Assembly (NCBI GenBank): GCA_965221185.1
Contig: OZ244866.1
Span: forward strand, 3,348,001 to 3,412,000
Reading direction: 5' to 3'
Source of the DNA: Aldehydirespirator sp965221185
GTDB taxonomy: Bacteria > Actinomycetota > Acidimicrobiia > Acidimicrobiales > Aldehydirespiratoraceae
DNA: 64,000 bases
Shown piece by piece: positions 31,655-40,040 of this stretch (the stretch's first letter is position 1; every line of letters starts with the position of its first letter). A program made the position numbers and the translations under genes. Below the pieces are notes generated by a model that saw only the letters and a program-made list of their open reading frames with translations, did no database searches and was not told the origin of the DNA.

Positions 31655-33638
31655 CTGGGCAGACCATCGACGTCGAGGCAGTCCTCGCCGAGCTGAAGGA
31701 CTTCCAGCGACGAACCGCCCGGTGGGCATTCGAGCGGATGTTCGATGACCGGGATCCCGCGATTCGGTTCCTGGTGGCCGACGAGGTCGGTCTCGGCAAG
31801 ACCCATGTCGCCAAGGGCGTGATCGCCCAGGTCATCGACTACCTCCGGCGCACGGGAGACGCGCGGCACGACATCGTGTACGTCTGCTCCAACGCGGCGA
31901 TCGCCCGCCAGAACGTTCGCAAGTTGACTCCCGAGGGCATAGAGCCCCTCGAGGACCTCGGACGGCTGACGATGCTGCCTCTCGCCGAGCTGGACGACGG
32001 TGACGGCGGACAGACGGGTGTCAACCTGCTAGCGATCACACCCGGAACGTCCCTGAAGTTCGGTCACCAGACAGGCCGGTTCCGCGAGCGCTGCCTGGCG
32101 TACGCGTTCCTTCGCGCCCATTGGGGGGCGAGCGTCATGGCCACCGCAAGGGCTCGGCGCATCTTCTGGGAAGGAATCAAAGTCAACCCCGATGAGCGAC
32201 TGCGAATCACTGAGCAGCTGTACGGGCCTCGGATCATGGGATCGCTTGGTGAGTTCGCAGAGGTACTAACAGAGGTCGACAAGTCCCGGACGGCCCGCGG
32301 CAAGCCGACCGTTCGCGAATTGTTCGAGGACCTTGCCGACAAGCTGAAGTGGAAACGCAAGTTCCCTGACGAGCTGCAGCCGCGGCGCAAGGAGTTGATC
32401 GGCGAGGTCCGCGGCATCATGGCGAGGGTCGGCATTGCCGCGCTTCAACCGGATCTCGTGGTGCTGGACGAGTTCCAGCGGTTCAAGGACTTGCTACAGC
32501 CGGAGCCCGACAACTTCGCGGCCGAGTTGGCCCACCGGCTGTTCGACTACTCGGACCCCGAGACCGGCCGCGCCACCCGGACGCTGCTGCTGTCTGCAAC
32601 CCCGTATCGCATGTACACGACGGCCGATGAGATCGACGGCGACCACTATGAGGACTTCCTCGCCACCTGTTCGTTCCTGTTCCAGGACCCGGATCGGGTC
32701 GATCGACTCAGACACCGTTTTCGTACCCTACGTTCGGCACTCACCTCTGCCGAGTCATTCGATCACGCCGAGGACGCTTGTAGTGAAATCGGGGCCGAGT
32801 TGCGCGGTGTGATGGCCCGAACCGAGCGGTTGGCGGCCACGCCGGACCGCGACGGGATGCTGTGCGAGTGGGACACTCAAGTGCCGGTGAGCGCACCTCC
32901 TCGTTTGGCGTGGACATTCCCAGCCGAAAGCGGAATGATCGCAACGTCGAGTTCGACAGGTACCGGATGCGAACTCGCTTCGCGGTCGCCTTCGGCACTC
33001 AGACACTCGACGAGGGCGGCGAGGCTCGGATCGAGTCCGTGTCCACCGCGTTCAATTCCCCGTTTTGGCCGTTCGTCCTCACTTCCACATCGATAGGTCA
33101 GGAGGGTCTGGACTTTCATCTGTGGTGTCACGCCGTCGTCCACTGGAACCTGCCCTACAACCCGGTCGACTTGGAGCAGCGCGAGGGGCGTGTTCACCGG
33201 TACAAGGGTCATGCGATCCGACGGAACATCGCCGCCACCCTCGGCCCGGACCTGCTCGCGGGTGGGATGGCGGCCGGTGTGGACCCCTGGAACAAGCTCT
33301 TCGACATGGCGGCAGCGAAGCGACCCGCGGGCGACGGAGAAATGGTGCCGTACTGGGTGTTCCACGAGGGACCGGCCAAGATTGAGCGCCACGTACCTGT
33401 CATGCCCTTCAGCCGGGAAGCGGCAGCCCTGCCGAAGTTGCGCAAGACACTCGCCGCGTATCGCCTTGCGTTCGGCCAACCCCGTCAAGAGGAATTGGTC
33501 GAGTTCCTCGGAGCCAACCTCTCCGACGAGGAGTTGGGCCGGCTCCGCATCGACTTGTCGCCCCCTGAGTCCGGTCCCATTGCCACCCCTGGCCATGGAG
33601 CGGCGGGGAAACGCCCCAACCCGGCGAACCCCGCCTGA
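31651..33638 (+). pseudogene. SNF2/DEAD-like helicase gene with internal deletion and frame change
   Basis: The N-terminal part (31651 to about 32885) carries Walker A (DEVGLGKTHVAKG), a DExx box (LDEFQRFKD) and motif III (SATPYRMYT). The C-terminal part (about 32960-33638, another frame) carries SIGQEGLDFH, VHWNLPYNPVDLEQREGRVHRY and a tail. Several hundred residues that join these parts in full-length relatives are missing and the frames do not match. The gene start overlaps the PLD remnant stop (31651-31654), so the original operon was tightly packed. Confidence 0.75.
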
Positions 33639-33656
33639 CCGATTTCTGAGTCTATT

Positions 33657-33679
33657 GCCGTCATTTTACGGCTATTTTT
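33657..33679 (+). terminator. Possible weak intrinsic terminator
   Basis: Stem GCCGT/ACGGC with loop CATTTT, followed by TATTTTT. The stem is only 5 bp, and the T run doubles as a candidate -10 element of the next gene, so the terminator call is weak. Confidence 0.3.
33673..33678 (+). promoter_or_regulatory. -10 element of a leaderless promoter (DUF4143 ATPase)
   Basis: TATTTT lies 7 nt before the ATG at 33686. Confidence 0.35.
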
Positions 33680-33685
33680 GATGGC

Positions 33686-34834
33686 ATGATTTACACACGG
33701 CTGGCTCGGGTGCCGGAGCAGAGCTTCTTTCTGCTCGGCATGAGAGGTGTCGGCAAGAGCACTTGGGCACGGCAGACCCTTCCCGATGCCCTTCGCCTCG
33801 ACCTGCTCGACGAAGCCCTGTTCACGGACCTGCTCGCCGAACCGTCGCTGTTCCGACAGCTGCTGTCGGGAGCAGGCCCGGGCGAGTGGGTGGTGGTGGA
33901 CGAGGTTCAGCGCATCCCCAGCCTGCTCAACGAGGTGCACCGGATGATCGAGGAGCGGGGCGTGCGCTTCGCCCTGCTGGGATCCAGCGCCCGCAAGCTC
34001 AAGACCGCGGGCACCAACCTGCTGGCCGGCCGAGCGCTGCGCAAGTCCATGCATCCGCTGACCCCGGCCGAACTAGGCGACGACTTCAACCTCGACGACG
34101 CGCTCCGGTATGGCACCATCCCGCTGGTGTGGACTGCCCCGGACCGGCGCGAGGCCCTACAGAGCTACACACAGCTGTACCTGCGCGAAGAGATCCGGGC
34201 CGAGGCCGCGGTGCGCAACCTGTCGGGCTTCGTGCGCTTCCTGCCGGTGGCCGCGATGATGCACGCCCAGACCGTCAACGCCGCCTCCACTGCCCGCGAT
34301 GCCGGCATCGCCCGCACCACCGTCAACGGCTACCTCGAGATCCTCGACGACACTCTGCTGGCCGTGCAACTGCCTGCGTTCGAGGCCAAGCTCCGAGTGC
34401 GGGAGAGGCGCCGCCCCAAGTTGTACTGGGCCGACCCCGGCCTGGTGCGAGCCGTCAAGCGCCAGCTGGGCCCCGTGGCGGCCGAGGAGCGCGGCGCCCT
34501 GCTCGAAGGCTGGGTTCTAGGCCTGCTGCGAGCCCACAACGAGCATCAGCGCATCTACGACGACATCGGCTACTGGGCCGCCGCCGAGTCCGCCGCCGAG
34601 GTCGACTTCGTCCTCACCCGCGACCTCGAGCACCTCGCCATAGAGGTCAAAGCGTCTGAGCGGTACAACACCGCCATGCTCAAAGGGCTGCGAGCCGTAG
34701 CCGACCTCGATGGACTGGCTCGCCGGATTCTCGCCTACCGCGGCCGACGGGCCTTCCGGACCGAAGACGGCATCGACGTGTGGCCCCTCGACAGCCTGCA
34801 CCAAGCCCTCGCCACAGACCAGCTCTGGCCCTAG
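33686..34834 (+). CDS. AAA family ATPase with DUF4143 domain
   Basis: 382 residues. The N-terminal AAA_14 ATPase has Walker A (GMRGVGKSTWA, about residue 19) and Walker B (WVVVDEVQRIPSLL). The C-terminal DUF4143 domain contains the PD-(D/E)XK-like core EVDFVLTRDLEHLAIEVKAS. These proteins are common in bacterial accessory regions and their function is not established. It follows the broken helicase gene and precedes a dispersed repeat and an IS, so it closes the accessory region. The frame is intact. Confidence 0.85.
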   Translation: MIYTRLARVPEQSFFLLGMRGVGKSTWARQTLPDALRLDLLDEALFTDLLAEPSLFRQLLSGAGPGEWVVVDEVQRIPSLLNEVHRMIEERGVRFALLGSSARKLKTAGTNLLAGRALRKSMHPLTPAELGDDFNLDDALRYGTIPLVWTAPDRREALQSYTQLYLREEIRAEAAVRNLSGFVRFLPVAAMMHAQTVNAASTARDAGIARTTVNGYLEILDDTLLAVQLPAFEAKLRVRERRRPKLYWADPGLVRAVKRQLGPVAAEERGALLEGWVLGLLRAHNEHQRIYDDIGYWAAAESAAEVDFVLTRDLEHLAIEVKASERYNTAMLKGLRAVADLDGLARRILAYRGRRAFRTEDGIDVWPLDSLHQALATDQLWP

Positions 34835-34940
34835 GCGCCCGCTGACGTCGCAGCTTGGGGGAATAGTCGGGGCCGCACTTCCGGGAGCTGTCGCCGCACA
34901 GGACCCAAGACCGCCAGAAGTTGGTCAGGCGGCGCGGCGG

Positions 34941-35095
34941 CTAAGAACGTGCGCGGATAGGCACTGAAGGCCTAGCGGTGAAGCGTTGTGTTTCCCGCTC
35001 TTGTTCGCTGCGCTCACGGGCCACTCGGGCCACGGCCTCGCTCAGCACCTCGCGGAGATCCTCATGAACTGCTGCCTATCCGCTCGGCCTCTAAG
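34941..35095 (+). repeat. Dispersed ~150-bp repeat, copy 2
   Basis: The best-formed copy. The left end (CTAAGAACGTGCGCGGATAG and two more bases) and the reverse complement of the right end (CTTAGAGGCCGAGCGGATAG and two more) match at 16 of 22 positions, with a perfect inner GCGGATAGGC/GCCTATCCGC. The invariant core lies near 35010. The right end stops at CTAAG, the duplicated target of the adjacent IS. Confidence 0.88.
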
Positions 35096-36710
35096 CCTGG
35101 ATCCACCGGTTCGGTGAGGTCCGTGGGGTTGGCGCGTCCACCAGAAAGGCCTCCTGACGTGGGAGAATGACGTTGGTTACGACGGTCGTTCTGGCCACGT
35201 GAGGAGGCACTTCCTGTGAGCAGTGTAGCGGGCGGGATCGACGAGATCGAGGCGGTGTTCGACGACGGGTCTTTGGTGGCCGACGCCGGGTTGTTGCTGG
35301 CGGGCACGGTGATGGATCGCCTCGGGTTGGAGGCGCTCATCGATGGGGCGGTGCGCCCGCCTGGAGCGGGCCGCGGATCCGGGGCGAAGGCGCTGAGCGT
35401 GGTGGCGTCGATGCTTGTGGGGGGTTCGTTCATCGACGACACCGAGCGGCTGCGGGCCGGCTCGGCGGACGTCGTGTTGCCGTTCGCGGTGTCGGCGCCG
35501 TCGACTGTGGGGACGTGGCTGCGGTCCTTTATGTGGGGCCATGTGCGCCAGCTCGACCGCGCCGGCGAGCTGGCTTTGGGCAGGGCGTGGTCTGTGGGCG
35601 CGGCGCCTGCTGTGGCCGAGATGACCATGGATGTGGACTCCACGATCTGTGAGGTGCACGGCCACAGCAAAGGCGGCGCCGCCTACGGCCACACAGCCGT
35701 GTTGGGCTATCACCCGCTGGTGGCGGTCAGAGACGACACCGGCGAGGTGCTGCATGCCCGGATGCGGTCGGGATCCTCCCAGCGAGGCACCAAGCGCTTC
35801 ATCGTCGAGACGCTGGCGCGTCTGGGACGGCTGGCGCCCGACACGGCGCTCACGGTGCGCGCCGACGCGGGGTTCTTCAGCTACGACGTCATCGACGCCG
35901 TGGTGGCCCGCGGCGCGTCCTATTCGATCACGATCCCGCAGAACTCCAAGGTCAAGGCCGCCATAGAGGCCATCGAAGAGAGGGCCTGGAAGCCGATCCC
36001 CTACACCCGCGGCGGGGTGGCGCAGGTCGCTGAGACCCTCATAGAAACCGGCCGCCGCGACGGCAAAGGGCCCCGCGAGCTGCGCCTGGTGGTGCGCCGC
36101 AGCCTGCTCACAGGCGCCCAGGCGAAGCTGTGGCCCGACTGGCGCCACCACTGCTTCATAACTGACCGAGACGACCTCGACACCGAAGCCGCCGACACCT
36201 ACCACAGAGCCCACGCCAGAGTCGAACTCGCCATTCGTGACCTCAAAGCCAACGGCTTGCGCCACTGTCCCTCGGGCAGCTTCTTCGCCAACGCCGCCTG
36301 GCTCGCCTGCGCCGCGTTCGCGCACAACATCGCCCGATGGACAGCCCGCCTCGGCAAAGCCCACCCCCGCCGACAGCTCACCGCCGCCGCCACCGTCCGA
36401 GCGCGGCTGCTCACAATCCCCGGCCGCAGCGTCAACCACAGCCGCCGCAACAGACTGCGCCTGCCCCTCAACTGGCCCTGGGCCACAGCGTTCACCACCG
36501 CCCTGCAACAACTGCGCAACCTGCCCCTGCTCATCTGACCCCCCGGCCCGGCCCGGCGCAGCCAACAAGCACCCCCAGCGCCACCAACCCGCCAGCACCA
36601 CAACCCCCGACCCAACACGCCCCAACAGCCGCCCACCCCAACAGAACCACCGACACGGCACCAACCAGCCCCACACCGCCACCAACCACAACCCCACCGG
36701 TGGATCCAGG
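35096..36710. mobile_element. IS1380-family insertion sequence
   Basis: A 1,615-bp element with 15-bp perfect terminal inverted repeats (CCTGGATCCACCGGT at 35096, its complement ending at 36710). It is flanked by the apparent 5-bp target duplication CTAAG (35091-35095 and 36711-36715). It carries one intact transposase gene, so it may be active or recently active. The target lies at the right end of dispersed repeat copy 2 and includes the pgi stop codon, which the duplication preserves. Confidence 0.88.
35216..36538 (+). CDS. IS1380-family transposase
   Basis: 440 residues with a DDE-type catalytic core typical of IS1380: MDVDSTICEVHGHSKGGAAY (first Asp), LTVRADAGFFSYDVID (second Asp), and a C-terminal region with a candidate Glu in AHARVELAIRDLKANGL. 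The start GTG is 120 bp from the IS left end. No frameshift is seen. Confidence 0.9.
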   Translation: MSSVAGGIDEIEAVFDDGSLVADAGLLLAGTVMDRLGLEALIDGAVRPPGAGRGSGAKALSVVASMLVGGSFIDDTERLRAGSADVVLPFAVSAPSTVGTWLRSFMWGHVRQLDRAGELALGRAWSVGAAPAVAEMTMDVDSTICEVHGHSKGGAAYGHTAVLGYHPLVAVRDDTGEVLHARMRSGSSQRGTKRFIVETLARLGRLAPDTALTVRADAGFFSYDVIDAVVARGASYSITIPQNSKVKAAIEAIEERAWKPIPYTRGGVAQVAETLIETGRRDGKGPRELRLVVRRSLLTGAQAKLWPDWRHHCFITDRDDLDTEAADTYHRAHARVELAIRDLKANGLRHCPSGSFFANAAWLACAAFAHNIARWTARLGKAHPRRQLTAAATVRARLLTIPGRSVNHSRRNRLRLPLNWPWATAFTTALQQLRNLPLLI

Positions 36711-38336
36711 CTAAGGCTCTCGCAAGTGCTGGTAGCGGGCGATCAGTGACGCGGTTGACGGATCGAGATCAGTGACGGGACGAGCCGCGTCGGCACCAAG
36801 GTTCTCGGCTATGGCGTTCGCGAGGTGCTTGCCGTGCTCCACTCCGTACTGGTCGAAGCTGTTGATGCCCCACACTGCGCCCTGCACCAGGACCTCGTGC
36901 TCGTAGAGCGCCACTAGCTGGCCGAGCGTCGAGGGGGTGAGTTCGGGGGCCATGATGACCGTGGAAGGACGGTTCCCGGGCAGCTCGCGATGGGGGTCGT
37001 CCGAGGCTGCGCCGAACGCCAGCGCAGACGCCTGGGCGAAGCAGTTGGCTACGAGCCACTCGTGGTGACGCCCGGCTGCGGGGAGATGGGCGGTGTCGGC
37101 ATCGGGCCGGGCGAACACGATGAAGTCGGCGGGGACGACCGTGGTGCCCTGGTGCAGCAACTGGTGGAAGGAGTGCTGGCCGCCGGTGCCGGCCGCACCC
37201 CAGACGATCGAGCCGGTCTCGCTGCCGACCGCATTCCCCTCGAGGTCCACCCGCTTGCCGTTGGACTCCATCTGGAGCTGCTGCAGGTAATCAGGCAGCA
37301 GGCGCAGGCGGTGGGCATACGGCAGCACCACCCTGGTCTGCAGACCCCAGAAACTGCGGTACCACACCGCCAGCAGTCCCATGAGCACCGGACCGTTGAC
37401 CGCCAGCGGTTGCCGGGCGACGTGCTCGTCGACGGCCCGCATCCCGGCCAGCAACTCACCGAAGCGATCCTCTCCGATAGCGACCATGAGCGACAGTCCC
37501 GCCGACGAGCCCATCGAGTAGCGGCCGCCCACCCAGTCCCACATTGCGAAGACGTTGCCGGTTCCCACGCCGAACCCGGTGGCCGCGGCGGCGTTGGCGG
37601 TCACCGCGGCGAAATGGTGATCCACCGCACCCGGACCGAGCGCCGCGGTCGCCCAGTCCCGGGCCGCCCGGGCGTTGGCCAGCGTCTCGGCGGTGGTGAA
37701 GCTCTTGGACACGACCACGAAGAGCGTCTCGGCCGGGTCCAGCCCGTCGCCCAGCACCGTCGCCAGGTCGGCCGGGTCGACATTGGCCACGAAACGGCAG
37801 TCGAGGCCGCGGTGGCGGAAGGCGGCCAGCGCCTCGTGGGCCATGGCCAGGCCCAGGTATGACCCGCCGATCCCGAGGTTCACCACCGTGCGGATCGGCC
37901 TTCCGGTCGCGCCCCGGCGCCCTCCGGATCGCACGGCAGCCGCAAAGCCGGTCATGCGGTCGAGCTCGGCTCGCACCGCGGGCATCACATCGACGCCGGC
38001 GGTCTCCACCGAGGCCTCGGGGCCAGCCCGAAGCGCGGTGTGCAGCGCGGGACGGCCCTCGGTGTTGTTCACCGGGTCGCCTGCCAGCGTGGCCGCGATC
38101 CGCTCGGCCACACCGGCACGGTCGGCCAGGGCCAGCAGCAACTCGACGGTCTCGGCGGTCACCAGGTGACGGGACCAGTCGATCACCAGATCGCCCGCGG
38201 CCACCGTGAACTCGTCAGCTCGGTCCGGATCCGCCTCGAACAGCCCCCGCAGATGCGCGCCGTCCGCTTGCAGCTCGCGGGCGTGGCGGGCCAGCGCAGC
38301 CCACTCCTTGGTGGACGTGACGCCGGTGCCGGCCAC
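36711..38336 (-). CDS. pgi: Glucose-6-phosphate isomerase
   Basis: About 541 residues from the GTG at 38336. The open frame continues upstream, but that part runs through the cytochrome gene in another frame. SIS-domain and family segments are NLGIGGSYLGLAMAHEA, VVSKSFTTAETL, MGSSAGLSLMVAIG, GGQHSFHQLLHQG and the signature SFDQYGVEHGKHLA. It interconverts glucose-6-phosphate and fructose-6-phosphate. Its stop codon lies in the 5-bp target duplication of the IS. Confidence 0.93.
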   Translation of the reverse strand: MAGTGVTSTKEWAALARHARELQADGAHLRGLFEADPDRADEFTVAAGDLVIDWSRHLVTAETVELLLALADRAGVAERIAATLAGDPVNNTEGRPALHTALRAGPEASVETAGVDVMPAVRAELDRMTGFAAAVRSGGRRGATGRPIRTVVNLGIGGSYLGLAMAHEALAAFRHRGLDCRFVANVDPADLATVLGDGLDPAETLFVVVSKSFTTAETLANARAARDWATAALGPGAVDHHFAAVTANAAAATGFGVGTGNVFAMWDWVGGRYSMGSSAGLSLMVAIGEDRFGELLAGMRAVDEHVARQPLAVNGPVLMGLLAVWYRSFWGLQTRVVLPYAHRLRLLPDYLQQLQMESNGKRVDLEGNAVGSETGSIVWGAAGTGGQHSFHQLLHQGTTVVPADFIVFARPDADTAHLPAAGRHHEWLVANCFAQASALAFGAASDDPHRELPGNRPSTVIMAPELTPSTLGQLVALYEHEVLVQGAVWGINSFDQYGVEHGKHLANAIAENLGADAARPVTDLDPSTASLIARYQHLREP

Positions 38337-38365
38337 TGCCCTGGGGCCTCGCCCGGCCCGGCCGG

Positions 38366-39181
38366 CTACTCGCCCGCGGCGAGATCTATGCCGTGGCCCT
38401 CGGCGGCCTCGGTTAGCAAGGCGCTGATCTCGTCGGCCGAGCCGGTCTCGAACGTTGGGCTGTCGGCCACCAGAGCCAACAGCATCTCCTCCTCGTGCGC
38501 GGCCTTCTCGGCGTCGAGCCCGACGTGGACGACGCGCTCGTAGTACACCACCGAGACCAGGTCCTCGAGGCTCAGGTTGGAGAAGCCGCTCATGCCGCTG
38601 GCGAAGCTGTCCACTTCCCGCTGACCATCGGGGCGGTCGGGGTTGCCGTAGCGGTCCAGTCCGAGCCGCTTGGTGCCGGCGGTGCCGAGATACACCCACG
38701 AGAGATGATGGGCCAGGCCGTCGAAACCGGGCGCGGAGCCGAACGTCAGCAGCAGCTCGCCGTCGTTGAGCTGGCGACCGGTGGCCGAACCGGAGCCGTC
38801 GGCGCCGTGGCAGGAGGCACAGGTGCTGTACACGGCAGCGCCGTTGTCGATCAGCACCAGCTCGTCGGTGCTGGGCGGCTCCAGCATGCCCACATAGAAG
38901 ATGGCCCAGACGGGCAGGAACACCATCACCGACGCGGCCCAGTACGGCATCCGCTTGCGCTGGTGAGCGGCCTGAACGTAGGGCGGGTCCGGCTCGGGGG
39001 GCGGCGGCGGGGCAGCCTCCGGGATGAGGACAGGGGCCGCGGGCGCGGGCGCAGGAGCGGCAGCGGCGGAAGACGGGGCGTCAGCCGCGGCGGCCGAAGC
39101 GTCGTCCGATGGGGCGGTACCGGTCAGCTCAGCCCGTCGTTCACGCGAGCGTTCGAGCAGATACTCGGGTACCTCGACCAC
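38366..39181 (-). CDS. Membrane-anchored c-type cytochrome
   Basis: 271 residues. An Ala/Pro-rich cytoplasmic N-terminus of about 70 residues is followed by one transmembrane helix (ASVMVFLPVWAIFYVGML, near residues 83-100). The extracytoplasmic domain has a single haem-binding motif CASCH. SGMSGF is a likely Met axial ligand. The start is GTG at 39181 with GGAG 8 nt upstream. It is not in an obvious oxidase operon, lying between pgi and the sox-type operon behind a dispersed repeat. It may pass electrons from a dehydrogenase to a terminal oxidase. Confidence 0.8.
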   Translation of the reverse strand: MVEVPEYLLERSRERRAELTGTAPSDDASAAAADAPSSAAAAPAPAPAAPVLIPEAAPPPPPEPDPPYVQAAHQRKRMPYWAASVMVFLPVWAIFYVGMLEPPSTDELVLIDNGAAVYSTCASCHGADGSGSATGRQLNDGELLLTFGSAPGFDGLAHHLSWVYLGTAGTKRLGLDRYGNPDRPDGQREVDSFASGMSGFSNLSLEDLVSVVYYERVVHVGLDAEKAAHEEEMLLALVADSPTFETGSADEISALLTEAAEGHGIDLAAGE

Positions 39182-39277
39182 TTAGCGTCTCCATCGGCGG
39201 TTGAGTGCGGACCGGACGACGCCGGAGCAGCGAGCCCCGGCGACAAGAGGATAGGCGCTCAGGCCGCGCTTGACGTC

Positions 39278-39417
39278 CTCAGAGGCCGAGCGGATCGGCG
39301 GCAGCCCATGAGAACCTCCGAGAAGCGCTGAGTGAGGCCGTGGCCCCAGCGGCCCGTGCGCGCAACGAACAAGAGCGGGAGACAACGCCTTCACCGCGAT
39401 GCGCCGTCACCTATCCC
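39278..39417 (-). repeat. Dispersed ~150-bp repeat, copy 3 (inverted)
   Basis: Read on the minus strand. It carries the common core with a few substitutions, then the right end CGATCCGCTCGGCCTCTGAG. Just outside, at 39247-39277, a plus-strand fragment GGATAGGCGCTCAGGCCGCG resembles the left part of copy 2, so a partial copy may adjoin it. Confidence 0.75.
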
Positions 39418-39458
39418 CAGAACTCCTTCAGCACCGCGACTTCCAGCGCGGTCCTGCC

Positions 39459-40040
39459 TTACCGGCTGGCGGGGCCCACGACGAGACCGGACTCGTCGCC
39501 GGCATCGATCAGGGCGTCGAAGAGGTACTGGCCGAATGAGCGATCGCAGAAGACGAGGTAGGAGGGCGTGCCGTCGATGTCGTTGCGGGCGATGTCGCAG
39601 GTGACCTTGGCCAGCGACGCGGAGGCCACCGCGCCGTTGGGCGTCATCGGATCGGACCAGTCCAGACTGCACACCTTCTCGAGCATCCGGGGCGCCGAGT
39701 CCCCGGTAACGCGGAACAGCGCTCGGCCGTGGGTCCAGTCCAGGGCAGTGACAAAATCCGAGGAGTCCGAGCCGTCGAGGCCCTCGACCACCTCAGCCAC
39801 CTCGTCGGCGGTGCCCAGCACGACCCACTCTCCCGGCCTCGAACCCAGCACCAGGGCTCCTCCCGCCGCGACGCTCGAAGAGCCGAACGGCGCACCGAGC
39901 CTCTTGGCGGCAGCGCCGGTAGCCGCGGCCCGCACCAGCCACTTGGTCGTGGCGCTGGCGTCGGCCAGCACGAGATCGCCGGACTTGGCAGTCGCGTAGC
40001 TGCGCACTACCGGGCTCTCGAAGGCGAGCGGATCAGCCAC
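39459..40040 (-). CDS. soxG: Sarcosine oxidase / N-methylglutamate dehydrogenase gamma subunit
   Basis: 193 residues of the SoxG family, a GcvT-like small subunit (LDWTHGRALFRVTGDSAP, KVTCDIARND, then FCDRSFGQYLFDALIDAG). The GTG start overlaps the soxA stop by 8 nt. It is the last gene of a BDAG-order operon, the order of heterotetrameric sarcosine oxidase and of N-methylglutamate dehydrogenase (MgdABCD). Confidence 0.82.
   Translation of the reverse strand: MADPLAFESPVVRSYATAKSGDLVLADASATTKWLVRAAATGAAAKRLGAPFGSSSVAAGGALVLGSRPGEWVVLGTADEVAEVVEGLDGSDSSDFVTALDWTHGRALFRVTGDSAPRMLEKVCSLDWSDPMTPNGAVASASLAKVTCDIARNDIDGTPSYLVFCDRSFGQYLFDALIDAGDESGLVVGPASR

Noticed and set aside
38337..38699. Upstream extension of the pgi open frame.
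   Set aside because: It is antisense-frame shadow of the cytochrome gene; the GTG at 38336 fits the family length.
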